Shown here piece after piece: positions 8,498 through 19,077 of a stretch of DNA of 64,000 bases. The position numbers were made by a program, and so were the translations under genes. The notes beneath the pieces are model-generated. The model was not told where the DNA came from. It did no database searches and worked only from the letters and a program-made list of their open reading frames with translations. How positions within the stretch are numbered: position 1 is the first letter of the stretch; every line of letters starts with the position of its first letter. This stretch comes from UBA1479 sp963976055 (lineage in GTDB: Bacteria > Pseudomonadota > Alphaproteobacteria > Rhodospirillales > Casp-alpha2), in NCBI GenBank assembly GCA_963976055.1, contig CAXBJB010000008.1, positions 1 to 64,000 of the forward strand, written 5' to 3'.

Positions 8498-9370
8498 TTA
8501 TTCGCCCGCGGCTTGGCCGCTCAGGCGCTGCAACAGACCGTCGAGCTGATCGAGGGATTTGTAATAGAGGGTGACCGAGCCCTCCCGCCCCTTGGCCGCG
8601 ATGGCGACACGCAGGCCGAGCAGATCGGACAAATCGGTTTCCAGGGCCCGTGTGTCCGCATCCTTTTCCTTCGGCCCGCGCCTGGCACCGCTGCTTTTCG
8701 CCGTCGCGGCGCGCTGCACCAACTTTTCGGTCTGGCGCACGCTGAGGCCCTGGTCGACGACTTGGCGGGCCAAAGCCTCCGGAGCCGCCGCCGACAGCAG
8801 GGCGCGGGCATGCCCCGCGCTCAACTCGCCCTTGTCGACCATGGCCTTGACCGCATCGGGCAGACCCAACAGGCGCAGCATGTTGGCGACATGGGATCGG
8901 CTTTTGCCGACGGCCTTGGCCAGGGCCTCCTGGGTATGGCCGAATTCGTCCATCAGGCGTTGCAGACCGACGGCCTCTTCCAAGGGCGACAGGTCCTCGC
9001 GCTGCAGGTTCTCGACCAAGGCAACCTCGAGGGTTTCCTTGTTCGACAGCACCTTGACCAGAACCGGCACTTCGTGAAGCTGGGCCAATTGCGCGGCCCG
9101 CCAGCGCCGTTCGCCGGCGATGATCTCGTAATTTCCGGGGCGGTCGGGATCCTCGCGGACCAGAATCGGTTGCAGCACACCCAGTTCGCGGATCGACTGG
9201 GCCAGGTCCTGCAATTCCGCCTCGCCCATGGTGCGGCGCGGCTGATAGCGGCCGGGATGCAGCTTTTCGATGGCGATCTGGCGCGCCCCGCCGGCCTGCG
9301 CCGGGGATGTGTCCTCACCCAGAAGAGCCGACAGGCCGCGCCCCAGGTTTCTGCGTTTTTCCGCCATCAT
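8498..9370 (-). CDS. parB: Chromosome-partitioning protein ParB (CTPase)
   Basis: A 290-residue ParB/Spo0J protein. It binds parS sites, spreads as a CTP-dependent sliding clamp and partners ParA to segregate the origin region. Motifs in order are the N-terminal RRNLGRGLSALLG (6-18), which contacts ParA; the CTP-binding GERRWRAA (86-93) and ENLQREDLSPLEEA (120-133); a helix-turn-helix for parS recognition (TQEALAKAVGKSRSHVANMLRLL region, 146-168); and a C-terminal dimerisation domain. Its start overlaps the parA stop codon by ATGA, so expression is coupled. Two ATG codons lie in tandem at 9370 and 9367. Two candidate parS sites lie 1.6 and 3.7 kb upstream. Confidence 0.97.
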   Translation of the reverse strand: MMAEKRRNLGRGLSALLGEDTSPAQAGGARQIAIEKLHPGRYQPRRTMGEAELQDLAQSIRELGVLQPILVREDPDRPGNYEIIAGERRWRAAQLAQLHEVPVLVKVLSNKETLEVALVENLQREDLSPLEEAVGLQRLMDEFGHTQEALAKAVGKSRSHVANMLRLLGLPDAVKAMVDKGELSAGHARALLSAAAPEALARQVVDQGLSVRQTEKLVQRAATAKSSGARRGPKEKDADTRALETDLSDLLGLRVAIAAKGREGSVTLYYKSLDQLDGLLQRLSGQAAGE

Positions 9371-10260
9371 GATGCCCCCATCGGCTGGCTGCCGCCCTGG
9401 CGCGCCAGGGCCTGGCGATGTTGCGTCTGGCGCTCGCGGCTGATGACCTCGCTGGCCAGGTTGAGATAGGCCCGCGACCCGGCGCAGGCAGTGTCGTAGA
9501 TCAGCACCGGGCGGCCGTGGGACGGCGCCTCGGAAATCCGCACGTTGCGGGGGATGACGGTCTCGTAAACCTTGTCGCCGAAATGATCGCGGACATCCGT
9601 TTCGACCATGCCCGACAGATTGTTGCGCTGATCGAACATGGTCAGGACAATGCCCTGAATCTCCAAGGCCGAATTAAAAGCGGCGCGCACGCGCTCGATG
9701 GTCTGCATCAATTGGCTGACCCCCTCGAGCGCGAAGAACTCGCACTGCAACGGCACCAGAACGGCCTGGGCCGCGACCAGGGAATTGACGGTCAGCAGGC
9801 CGAGGGCCGGCGGGCAGTCGATGAGCACGAAGTCATAGGCCGGCCCGGCCGCGGACAGGGCCGCCTCCAGACTTTGCTTGAGGAAATATTCGCGGCCGTC
9901 CTCGTCGACCAGCTCGACCTCGATCCCCGACAGGTCGATGCCCGAGGGCACGATGTCCAGATTGGGGATTTCCGTCGCCTGGGCCGCCGCCGCCAGGGGC
10001 TCGGCATGGATCAGCAGATGGTAGGAATTCACCGCCCGCTGCGCCCGGGGAATGCCAAGGCCGGTCGAGGCGTTGCCCTGGGGGTCGAGGTCGATGATCA
10101 GCACCCGGTTGCCGACGGCGGCCAGCGCCGTGCCCAGGTTGATGGCGGTCGTCGTCTTGCCGACCCCGCCCTTCTGATTGGCGACGGCGATGATGCGCGG
10201 CGGGGCCGGGATATCCGGCACCACGGGGCCGTTCAGGCCGTCGTAAAGGGGCTCAGCCAT
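9367..10260 (-). CDS. parA: Chromosome-partitioning ATPase ParA
   Basis: A 297-residue deviant Walker A ATPase (ParA/Soj). It forms ATP-dependent dimers on the nucleoid and pulls ParB-parS complexes during segregation. The deviant Walker A KGGVGKTT is at 30-37, in IIAVANQKGGVGKTTTAINLG. Further on come VLIIDLDPQGNASTGLG and the Walker B-like FVLIDCPPALGLLT. The frame can begin at TTG 10272, but ATG 10260 gives the usual start and overlaps the end of rsmG by 8 bases. It is co-directional with rsmG upstream and parB downstream. Confidence 0.97.
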   Translation of the reverse strand: MAEPLYDGLNGPVVPDIPAPPRIIAVANQKGGVGKTTTAINLGTALAAVGNRVLIIDLDPQGNASTGLGIPRAQRAVNSYHLLIHAEPLAAAAQATEIPNLDIVPSGIDLSGIEVELVDEDGREYFLKQSLEAALSAAGPAYDFVLIDCPPALGLLTVNSLVAAQAVLVPLQCEFFALEGVSQLMQTIERVRAAFNSALEIQGIVLTMFDQRNNLSGMVETDVRDHFGDKVYETVIPRNVRISEAPSHGRPVLIYDTACAGSRAYLNLASEVISRERQTQHRQALARQGGSQPMGAS

Positions 10261-10897
10261 GGCGTCGTTCAAGGTCCTCGATCAGGAGAATAACGCCCTC
10301 GGAATCACTCGCGCTGGGCATTTTCGTGACGCGCATCTTCCAGGCTTTTTCCGATTCGGTCAATTCCGCATCCGTGGCTTTACCTTTTAAAAACAAAAGT
10401 TTTCCACCGGTTTTCAACAGGTTGTTCGACATTTCCAACAATTTAAGCAAGGGCGCCAAGGCCCGCGCGGTGATGATGTCGTAGCCGGCGGCCCCGGTTT
10501 CCGCCATTTCCTCGATGCGCCGGTTTTCGATCCGCGCCTGGGTGCCCATCAGCCGGTTGGCCTCGCGCAGGAAGGCCGCCTTGCGGCTGTCGCTTTCGAT
10601 CAGGTCGAGGCAGGCCCCCTCCCCGGCCCCGATGCCAAGGGCCGCCAGCACCAGACCCGGCAGGCCCGCCCCCGACCCCAGGTCGCAGACCCGCACGGGT
10701 CCCGCCGGAATCAAGGCCGCCAGCTGGCCGCAGTCGAGAATATGGCGGCGCCAGATATCGGCCACCGTGGCCGGGCCGATCAGGTTAATGCGGCGCTGCC
10801 ATTTGACCAGGGCCGCGACATAGGTTTCCAGACGCGCCCGCGGCACCGCCCCGTCCTCACCGTCGAGACCGAGAGCGCGGACGACATCCTCGGGCAT
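10253..10897 (-). CDS. rsmG: 16S rRNA (guanine-N7) methyltransferase RsmG
   Basis: A 214-residue Rossmann-fold methyltransferase that makes m7G527 in 16S rRNA (formerly GidB). The SAM-binding motif CDLGSGAGLPGLVLA is at 71-85. INLIGP at 38-43 and DIITARALAPL further on are family landmarks. The chosen ATG at 10897 places KWQRRINLIGP at a normal distance from the start. An in-frame GTG at 10933-10931 lies inside the parS palindrome and would add about 12 residues; which start is used cannot be settled by eye. It lies between mnmG and parA in the classic gidA-gidB-parA-parB order. Confidence 0.96.
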   Translation of the reverse strand: MPEDVVRALGLDGEDGAVPRARLETYVAALVKWQRRINLIGPATVADIWRRHILDCGQLAALIPAGPVRVCDLGSGAGLPGLVLAALGIGAGEGACLDLIESDSRKAAFLREANRLMGTQARIENRRIEEMAETGAAGYDIITARALAPLLKLLEMSNNLLKTGGKLLFLKGKATDAELTESEKAWKMRVTKMPSASDSEGVILLIEDLERRHG

Positions 10898-10922
10898 CCG
10901 GGACGCGGGTTCGGGGGTCGAT

Positions 10923-10938
10923 TGTTTCACGTGAAACA
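10923..10938. promoter_or_regulatory. parS partition site 1
   Basis: TGTTTCACGTGAAACA is a perfect 16-base palindrome and matches the widely conserved chromosomal parS sequence bound by ParB. It lies between mnmG and rsmG, just before or overlapping the rsmG start, about 1.6 kb from parB. Confidence 0.93.
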
Positions 10939-10983
10939 GTCTCTGTTCGGTTGGGGGCCTGTGTGGCCGGTCTGAAGGTTTGG

Positions 10984-12870
<1,887 letters not shown>

Positions 12871-13285
12871 GGACCGCCTGCCTGATTCTGCCTCGGGAAA
12901 CCTATTGTGTCCGCCCCGCCGATGGCGCGGAAACACAGGCCGGAATGTAGGAACCCCGCCGATCCGAGTCAAATCCCTTCGCAGATCGCCGGTCATGCCG
13001 CCTCTCGCCGCCCGGGCCGGAATTTGCCCCCGGGCCGGTCCGGCAAAGCCGCACCGGGCCATCTGCGGCGGCCGCGAAAAACCCTCCCGGAGGGAAATGT
13101 TTCACGTGAAACATTCTGTCCTGCCGCGACCCCATCGGGTGGCATAGCAGCGGCCAATCGGGCCTCGAAAGGAAATTCAAAAGTCGCTTAATCGATTTAA
13201 AGGTTATCAATCTGCTTCCAAGGTATGTCTATTCAGCTTTAACCCACTACATATTATATGAGCATAAATAGGCTAGAAAGAGTGA
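12871..13285. other. 415-base mnmE-mnmG intergenic region
   Basis: No gene is supported. The half next to mnmG (12871-13180) is GC-rich and contains parS site 2. The half next to mnmE (about 13185-13285) is sharply AT-rich for this genome, with TTTAAAGG, ACATATTATATG and CATAAATAGG. Read leftward it contains a perfect TATAAT (complement of 13253-13258), which could be a -10 box for mnmG, giving a long leader, although no good -35 is seen. A 102-codon frame on the minus strand crosses parS and looks spurious. Confidence 0.6.
13098..13113. promoter_or_regulatory. parS partition site 2
   Basis: This is a second perfect TGTTTCACGTGAAACA. Here the palindrome extends to 20 bases (13096-13115). It sits about 230 bases upstream of the mnmG start, 2.2 kb from site 1 and about 3.7 kb from parB. 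Clustered sites near parAB are usual for chromosomal parS. Confidence 0.94.
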
Positions 13286-14641
13286 TCACTTACCGATGCA
13301 GAAGTCGGCGAAGATCACATCGAGCAAATCCTCCACATCGACCCGCCCGGTGATCCGCCCGATGGCCCGCGCGGCGAGGCGCAGATCCTCGGCAACCAAT
13401 TCCGGCCCCCGGCTCGACCAGCCATCGAGGGCCTGGGTCAGGGCCGCCCGCGCCTCTTCCAGCGCATGACGATGACGCGCCCGCGTCGGGCCCGGCGATG
13501 CCCCCGCCCCGGCCAGGGCGAGGCCCCGAACCGCCTCGGTCAAACGGGCAATAAAGCCCTCCACCCCCGCGCCCGTGCGGGCCGAGAGGGCGAGCACGGG
13601 CGCGCCGCCCAGATCCCCCGGATCATCGACCGGCGCCAGATCCGCCTTGTTGACGAGAACCAAGGCCCTGCCGTCCGCCGCCAGGGCGCGCAGGTCGTCC
13701 GGCACGTTCGGCCAGTCAGCGCGGTCGAGCACGATCAGCTTCAGATCCGCCCAATCGGCCCGCGCCGCCGCCCGGCGCACGCCCTCCCGTTCGATCTCGT
13801 CCATGCCGTCGCGCAGGCCCGCCGTGTCGGCGACGATGACCGGCACGCCCCCCAGGTCGAGATGCACCTCGATCACGTCCCGGGTCGTGCCCGCCGTTTC
13901 CGACACGATGGCCGCGTCCCGCCCGGCCAGCAGGTTCAACAGGGTCGATTTGCCCGCGTTGGGCCGCCCCAGCAGGGCCAGATGCACCCCGGCGCGCAGC
14001 CGCTCGCCCCGCCGTCCGTCGTCGAGATGGGCCGCGATTTCCCCCGCCAGCACCGCCAGGGCATCCCGGGCCGCGCGGTCGATGTCCGCCGGCAGGTCCT
14101 CGTCGGCGAAATCGATGCCCGCCTCGACATGGGCGATGGCCGCGATCAGCCGTGCGCGCCAGCCTTCGTAGATGCGGCCGAGCGCCCCCGCCGCCTGATC
14201 CAGGGCCTGGCGGCGCTGTTCCGAGGTTTCCGCCGCGACCAGGTCGGCGATGGCCTCCGCCTGGGTCAGATCGAGCCTGCCGTTGAGGAAGGCGCGGCGG
14301 GTGAACTCCCCCGCCTCCGCCGGGCGCAGGCCAGGCAGGCCGCCGAGCGCCGCCAGGACCCCCTCGACCACGGCCGGGCCGCCGTGCAGGTGCAGTTCCA
14401 CCACGTCCTCGCCGGTGAAGCTGGCGGGGCCGGGAAACAGCAGAACCAAGGCTTGGTCGAGTGTTTCCCCACTGGCCGGATCGTGTAGGTCCCGCAGCGC
14501 CGCCCGCCGCGCCGCAGGCAGCACCTTGCCCGGCGTCAACGCCACCAGGGCCGCGCCCGCGTCAGGGCCGGACAGGCGCACGACCGCGACGCCCGCCCGG
14601 GCGCCGCCGCTTGCCAATGCGAAAATGCTGTGGTCGCTCAC
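13286..14641 (-). CDS. mnmE: tRNA modification GTPase MnmE
   Basis: A 451-residue GTPase (TrmE/ThdF), partner of MnmG in the modification of tRNA wobble uridine. The order is an N-terminal tetrahydrofolate-binding domain with GEFTRRAFLNGRLDLTQAEA (111-130), a helical domain, and an inserted G domain with the P-loop GRPNAGKS (225-232), TAGTTRD (249-255) and switch II DTAGLR (272-277), plus an NKAD-type guanine motif. It ends with FCIGK (447-451), whose cysteine is essential in characterised MnmE proteins. It follows the ferredoxin gene by 31 bases. Confidence 0.98.
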   Translation of the reverse strand: MSDHSIFALASGGARAGVAVVRLSGPDAGAALVALTPGKVLPAARRAALRDLHDPASGETLDQALVLLFPGPASFTGEDVVELHLHGGPAVVEGVLAALGGLPGLRPAEAGEFTRRAFLNGRLDLTQAEAIADLVAAETSEQRRQALDQAAGALGRIYEGWRARLIAAIAHVEAGIDFADEDLPADIDRAARDALAVLAGEIAAHLDDGRRGERLRAGVHLALLGRPNAGKSTLLNLLAGRDAAIVSETAGTTRDVIEVHLDLGGVPVIVADTAGLRDGMDEIEREGVRRAAARADWADLKLIVLDRADWPNVPDDLRALAADGRALVLVNKADLAPVDDPGDLGGAPVLALSARTGAGVEGFIARLTEAVRGLALAGAGASPGPTRARHRHALEEARAALTQALDGWSSRGPELVAEDLRLAARAIGRITGRVDVEDLLDVIFADFCIGK

Positions 14642-14672
14642 CGGCCCCCCTCGGCGGCTCCGCCGGGGCCCC

Positions 14673-15044
14673 CTACTTGGTTTTTTCCGGATCGTCGCCG
14701 GGGCGCAGCATCAACTCGGGCACCCGGCCGCCGTCTCGCACATGGGCTTCCAGGACCCGGTCGACGTCTTCCCGCGTGGCGCAGCGGTACCATACGCCCT
14801 CGGGATAGATGACCAGGGTCGGGCCCAGTTCGCAGCGGTCGAGACAGCCCGCCGAATTCACGCGCACCCCCTTGATCCCCAACTCCTTCGCCCGCGCCTT
14901 CATGTAATCGCGCAGCTTCACCGACCCCTTGGCGGCGCAGCTTCCCCGGGGATGGCCCGCCGGGCGTTCGTTGGTGCAGAAAAAAACATGGCGGTCATAG
15001 AACAGGGGCGGATCCCCGGCCTGGTCGTGTTGGGCGTCGCTCAC
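14673..15044 (-). CDS. (2Fe-2S) ferredoxin, thioredoxin-like
   Basis: A 123-residue thioredoxin-like [2Fe-2S] ferredoxin. The four cluster ligands are Cys23, Cys36, Cys67 and Cys71 (C-x12-C-x30-C-x3-C), the spacing typical of this fold. Conserved neighbours are FFCTNERPAGHPRGSC and GCLDRCELGPTLVIYPEGVWY. Its redox partner is not evident; small proteins like this are often annotated as cobalt-sulphur or NADH-dehydrogenase-subunit-E-like ferredoxins. The best start is GTG at 15044, giving a 4-base GTGA overlap with the upstream DUF6489 gene. Longer starts run into that gene in another frame and have no family resemblance. Confidence 0.9.
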   Translation of the reverse strand: MSDAQHDQAGDPPLFYDRHVFFCTNERPAGHPRGSCAAKGSVKLRDYMKARAKELGIKGVRVNSAGCLDRCELGPTLVIYPEGVWYRCATREDVDRVLEAHVRDGGRVPELMLRPGDDPEKTK

Positions 15045-15319
15045 TTGGTGTCGTCCTTCTTGGTGGTCTTGGCCTGGCCCTCGTCCCTGGACGCGGCCGA
15101 CATCTGGTTCCAGAACATCTTCTGAAGCTGTTCGAACCCCTGAACCCCGGCGGGGAACCAGGTATTGAACATGGTTTCCGGATCGAGCGCGGACAGGTTC
15201 GCTCTCATCCGCTCCTCCAGATCCTTCATCAGGGCGTCCTGCATGGGCTTCACGTCGGGCAGGCCGAGGAACTTGCGGGCCTCTTCCGGGGTGCAGTCGA
15301 TGTTCACGGTAATCTTCAT
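15041..15319 (-). CDS. DUF6489 family small protein
   Basis: A 92-residue protein beginning MKITVNIDCTPEEARKFLGLPDV and ending in a Lys-rich tail. This resembles the small alphaproteobacterial family DUF6489, whose members often lie next to a 2Fe-2S ferredoxin. The middle (FNTWFPAGVQGFEQLQKMFW) is amphipathic, and the family has phasin-like character, but no function is established. The ATG at 15319 is preferred; the frame runs upstream to 15469 with an unrelated-looking extension. Its start is divergent from the YyaL-type gene, with about 150 bases between them for promoters. Confidence 0.83.
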   Translation of the reverse strand: MKITVNIDCTPEEARKFLGLPDVKPMQDALMKDLEERMRANLSALDPETMFNTWFPAGVQGFEQLQKMFWNQMSAASRDEGQAKTTKKDDTK

Positions 15320-15471
15320 GGGTCTCGCCCCTTCCTCGCCGGCAAGCCGCCCGGGGGCGATCCTTTGCAATGGCGAATAACAGCTTGTATGCAGGACACG
15401 GCACCCCAACCTAGCCAGGAGACGCGCCCGTGGCAATCGGCCATCAAGCGCGCGGCCAAAGCGGAGCATTC

Positions 15472-17514
15472 ATGAGCGACAACCAACTCGGCCAAGAGAC
15501 CAGCCCCTATCTCTTGCAGCACAAGGACAACCCGGTGCACTGGCGGCCCTGGGGTTCCGAGGCCCTGGCCGAGGCCCGCGACGGCAACAAACCGATCCTG
15601 CTCTCCGTCGGCTATGCCGCCTGTCACTGGTGTCATGTCATGGCCCATGAAAGCTTCGAAAACCCGGCCATCGCCGAGGTCATGAACCGCCACTTCGTGA
15701 ACATCAAGGTCGACCGCGAGGAGCGCCCCGACCTGGACAACATCTACCAAAGCGCGCTCGCCATGATGGGCGAGCACGGCGGCTGGCCGCTGACCATGTT
15801 CCTGACCCCGGACCTGGAACCGTTCTGGGGCGGCACCTATTTTCCGCCGGCCCCCCGCTATGGCCGCCCGGGGTTCCCGCAGGTGCTGGAAAGCCTCGCC
15901 GCCACCTACCGCGACGAGCCCGCCAAGATCGCCGACAACGCCAAGCGCATGCGCGACGCCCTCGCATCCCTCGCCACCCCCAAGGGCGGCGGCACCGTCA
16001 CCCTGGCGGCGCTGGACGAGGTCGCTCGGCAGATGCTGCGCTTCGTCGATCCCGTCAACGGCGGCACCCACGGCGCGCCCAAGTTTCCCCAACCCAATTT
16101 CTTCCAGGCCCTGTGGCGGGCATATATCCGCACCCGCGGCCCGATGTACCGCGAGGCCGTGACCGCGACTCTGGCCAACATCTGCCAGGGCGGCATCTAC
16201 GACCACCTGGGCGGCGGCTTCGCGCGCTATTCCGTCGACGCCGAATGGCTGGTCCCGCATTTCGAAAAAATGCTGTACGACAACGCCCTATTGGTCGAAC
16301 TGATGGCCGAGGTCTGGCCGCGGCTGGATCCGGGGTCCAAGGCCGACCTGTTCCGCCTGCGCACGGCGGAAACCGTCGACTGGATGCTGGGCGACATGCG
16401 CTCCGCCGACGATCCCGCCGCGCCCTTCGCCTTCGTTTCCGCCTACGACGCCGATTCCGAAGGGGTCGAGGGCAAGTACTACGTCTGGACCGAGGCCGAG
16501 ATCGACGCGCTTCTGGGCGACGACGCGCCCGTGTACAAGGCCGCCTATGACGTCACCGCCCATGGCAACTGGGAAGGCCATACCATTCTCAACCGCACGG
16601 CCGACGCGGATTTCGGAAACCCCGACCGGGAAGCCGTGCTTGCCCGCTGCCGCGCCGTCCTATTGCCCGAGCGGGCCAAGCGGGTGCCGCCGATGCGCGA
16701 CGACAAGGTATTGGCCGACTGGAACGGCCTGGCCGTCGCCGCCCTGGCCAAGGCCGCCGCCGTGTTCGACCGGCCCGATTGGCGGACCACCGCCGAAGGG
16801 GTGTTCGCCTTCATCCGGGAAAACCTTGCGGACGGCGACCGCCTGTTCCATTCCTGGTGCGCCGGCAGGGCCGCCCATCCGGGCGTGCTGGAAGACTACG
16901 CCAACCTGGCCCGCGCGGCCCTGGCCCTGCATCAGGGCACCGGCGACGCCGCCTATCTGACCCGGGCGCAATCCCTGGCCGCCGTGTTGGACCGGCATTT
17001 CTGGGATGTCGACACCGGCGGCTACTTCATGGCCGCCGACGACACGGCGGACCTTTTGACCCGCTCCAAACCCGTGCACGACAACGCCGTGCCCTGTGGC
17101 AACGGCACCATGGTCGAGGTCCTGGCCCGCCTGTACCACCTGACCGGCGACACCACCTACCGCGACCGCGCCGATGCCCTGATCGCGGCCCTGGCGCCGG
17201 AAGACACGGCCCACCTGGCCCATCAGACCACGTTCCAGACCGGCTTCGAGATTCTCGAGAACGCCGTGCAGGTCACTGTCGCCGGATCAGGGGACCCCGC
17301 CGCCGCCCTGGCCACCGCCGCCCTGGCCTCGGGCCATCCGCGCCTGGTGCTGCTGCGCACGGCCGACGGCCAGGACCTGCCGGCGGGCCACCCCGCCGCC
17401 GGCAAGGGGCCCGTTGACGGCACGCCTGCCGCCTATCTGTGCACGGGCGCCACCTGCTCCTTGGCGATGACCGAGACAACCGCCCTCACCCAAGCCCTCG
17501 CCGCCCAGACATGA
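15472..17514 (+). CDS. Thioredoxin-domain protein, YyaL/DUF255 family
   Basis: A 680-residue cytoplasmic protein. The N-terminal thioredoxin-like DUF255 domain begins LGQETSPYLLQHKDNPVHW (6-24) and contains the CHWC active-site motif (51-54) in GYAACHWCHVMAHESFE. The rest is an alpha/alpha-barrel glycosidase-like region containing GGIYDHLGGGFARYSVDAEWLVPHFEKMLYDNA-type family sequence. The family (YyaL, mammalian SPATA20) has no firmly known reaction. The ATG at 15472 has a GCGGAG RBS; the longer start at 15430 adds a non-family tail. The stop codon overlaps the ogt start by ATGA. Confidence 0.94.
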   Translation: MSDNQLGQETSPYLLQHKDNPVHWRPWGSEALAEARDGNKPILLSVGYAACHWCHVMAHESFENPAIAEVMNRHFVNIKVDREERPDLDNIYQSALAMMGEHGGWPLTMFLTPDLEPFWGGTYFPPAPRYGRPGFPQVLESLAATYRDEPAKIADNAKRMRDALASLATPKGGGTVTLAALDEVARQMLRFVDPVNGGTHGAPKFPQPNFFQALWRAYIRTRGPMYREAVTATLANICQGGIYDHLGGGFARYSVDAEWLVPHFEKMLYDNALLVELMAEVWPRLDPGSKADLFRLRTAETVDWMLGDMRSADDPAAPFAFVSAYDADSEGVEGKYYVWTEAEIDALLGDDAPVYKAAYDVTAHGNWEGHTILNRTADADFGNPDREAVLARCRAVLLPERAKRVPPMRDDKVLADWNGLAVAALAKAAAVFDRPDWRTTAEGVFAFIRENLADGDRLFHSWCAGRAAHPGVLEDYANLARAALALHQGTGDAAYLTRAQSLAAVLDRHFWDVDTGGYFMAADDTADLLTRSKPVHDNAVPCGNGTMVEVLARLYHLTGDTTYRDRADALIAALAPEDTAHLAHQTTFQTGFEILENAVQVTVAGSGDPAAALATAALASGHPRLVLLRTADGQDLPAGHPAAGKGPVDGTPAAYLCTGATCSLAMTETTALTQALAAQT

Positions 17515-17972
17515 GCGATTTCTACACCACCATGAACTCCCCCGTCGGGCCCCTGACCCTGTTCGAGGACCAGGGGGCGCTGGCGGCACTCGAATGGGGA
17601 CGCGCCCCGGCGCCCCGGTCGACCCCGTTGCTGAACGAGGCGACGCGCCAGATGACGGCCTATTTCGACGGCGGGCTCAAGGAATTCGATCTGCCCCTCG
17701 CCCCCGTCGGCGGCACGGAATTCCAACGCCGCGTGTGGCAAGCCATGCGCGACATCCCGTATGGGCACATGGAAACCTACGGCGAATTGGCACACCGCAT
17801 CGACGGAGTCGCGCGGGCGGTCGGCGGCGCCTGCGGCGCCAATCCCCTGCCCATCCTGATCCCCTGCCACCGGGTCACCGGCGCCGGCGGGCGCATGACC
17901 GGATATTCCGCCGGCGAGGGCATCGAGACCAAGCGCGCCTTGCTGCGGCTTGAGGCCGCGACCCTGATTTAG
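17511..17972 (+). CDS. ogt: Methylated-DNA--[protein]-cysteine S-methyltransferase
   Basis: A 153-residue suicide repair protein that transfers methyl groups from O6-methylguanine or O4-methylthymine in DNA to its own cysteine. The active-site motif PCHRV is at 118-122, with Cys119 the acceptor. The helix-turn-helix side includes FQRRVWQAMRDIPYGHMETYGELA (71-94) and RAVGGACGANPLPILIPCH. The length fits the Ogt type without an Ada regulatory domain. The ATG overlaps the stop of the YyaL-type gene, so the two are translated together; that pairing is not an obvious functional link. Confidence 0.95.
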   Translation: MSDFYTTMNSPVGPLTLFEDQGALAALEWGRAPAPRSTPLLNEATRQMTAYFDGGLKEFDLPLAPVGGTEFQRRVWQAMRDIPYGHMETYGELAHRIDGVARAVGGACGANPLPILIPCHRVTGAGGRMTGYSAGEGIETKRALLRLEAATLI

Positions 17973-17980
17973 CGCCCGCC

Positions 17981-17999
17981 CAAGCCCTCAACGGGCTTG
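17981..17999 (+). terminator. Weak hairpin after ogt
   Basis: CAAGCCC (17981-17987) pairs with GGGCTTG (17993-17999) around a 5-base loop, eight bases after the ogt stop. It is followed by C residues rather than T residues, so it may only slow transcription before the quinone oxidoreductase gene. Confidence 0.3.
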
Positions 18000-18095
18000 C
18001 CCCCGGCGCCCCGCGTGACCAAGATACCGCCACATCCCGAAAAAGCGCCCAGGGCGAGCATGCGCCCGGGACCACCACCAAGGAGGAATTCTCTC

Positions 18096-19070
18096 ATGAC
18101 CAAGGCCATCCGCATCCACGAGACCGGCGGACCCGAAGTCCTCAAATACGAGGACGTCGATGTCGGCGATCCCGGCAAGGGCGAGATCCGCATCCGCCAG
18201 ACCGCCTGCGGCCTCAACTTCATCGACATCTACCTGCGCACGGGCCTGTACCCGTTGACCGACTTCCCGGAAGTCATCGGCATGGAAGCCGCCGGCGTGG
18301 TCGAAGCCGTGGGCGAGGGCGTGACCGACAAGAAGGTCGGCGACCGCGTCGCCTACCCGATGCTGAAGGGCGGCTATACTCAGGCCCGATGCATCCCCGC
18401 CTGGAAGGCCGTCCACCTGCCCGATGCGATCGACGACCAGACCGCCGCCGCCATGATGTTGAAGGGCATGACCGCCCATTACCTGCTGCATCGCACCTAT
18501 CCGGTGAAGCCGGGCGACGCGGTTCTGGTCTATGCCGCCGCCGGCGGGGTCGGCCAAATCCTCTGTCAATGGGGCAAGGCCCTGGGGGCGACCGTGATCG
18601 GCTGCGTCGGATCCGAGGAAAAGGCCGAGATCGCCAAGGCCGCGGGCGCCGCCCATACCATCAACTATTCGACGGAAAACATCGCCGAGAAAGCCAAGGA
18701 ATACACCGACGGCGAAGGCGTCGCGGCGGCCTATGACAGCATCGGCAAGGCGACCTTCATGGCGTCCCTCGATTCCCTGCGCCCGTTCGGCGTGCTCGCG
18801 ACCTACGGCAACGCGTCCGGCCCGGTCGATCCCATCAGCCCCGCCATCCTCGGGCCCAAGGGATCGCTCTACCTGACCCGCCCGACGCTGGCGACCCATA
18901 CCCGTAACCCGGAAATCCTGACCGAGGGGGCGAACGCCCTGTTCGACGCCGTGACCTCCGGCAAGGTCAAGATCAACATCAACCAGACCTATCCGCTGGC
19001 CGACGTGGCCCAGGCGCATACGGACCTGGAGGCCCGCAAAACCACGGGCTCCAGCGTGCTGATCCCCTAA
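18096..19070 (+). CDS. NADPH:quinone oxidoreductase
   Basis: A 324-residue zinc-free medium-chain reductase of the quinone oxidoreductase (QOR) family, which reduces quinones with NADPH. The start MTKAIRIHETGGPEVLKYEDV is typical. The N-terminal catalytic domain has CGLNFIDIYLRTGLYP, and the nucleotide-binding fold has VYAAAGGVGQILCQWGKALGATVIG. There are no Zn-ligand cysteines, in line with the family. The ATG at 18096 has a strong AGGAGG RBS (18081-18086) nine bases upstream, the clearest in this part of the window. It is followed by a dispersed repeat and an intrinsic terminator. Confidence 0.95.
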   Translation: MTKAIRIHETGGPEVLKYEDVDVGDPGKGEIRIRQTACGLNFIDIYLRTGLYPLTDFPEVIGMEAAGVVEAVGEGVTDKKVGDRVAYPMLKGGYTQARCIPAWKAVHLPDAIDDQTAAAMMLKGMTAHYLLHRTYPVKPGDAVLVYAAAGGVGQILCQWGKALGATVIGCVGSEEKAEIAKAAGAAHTINYSTENIAEKAKEYTDGEGVAAAYDSIGKATFMASLDSLRPFGVLATYGNASGPVDPISPAILGPKGSLYLTRPTLATHTRNPEILTEGANALFDAVTSGKVKININQTYPLADVAQAHTDLEARKTTGSSVLIP

Positions 19071-19077
19071 CCCCTCT

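Noticed and set aside
12902..13210. 102-codon minus-strand frame upstream of mnmG containing MFHVKH
   Set aside because: The HVK-type string is simply the parS palindrome translated; the rest has no protein character and no RBS support.
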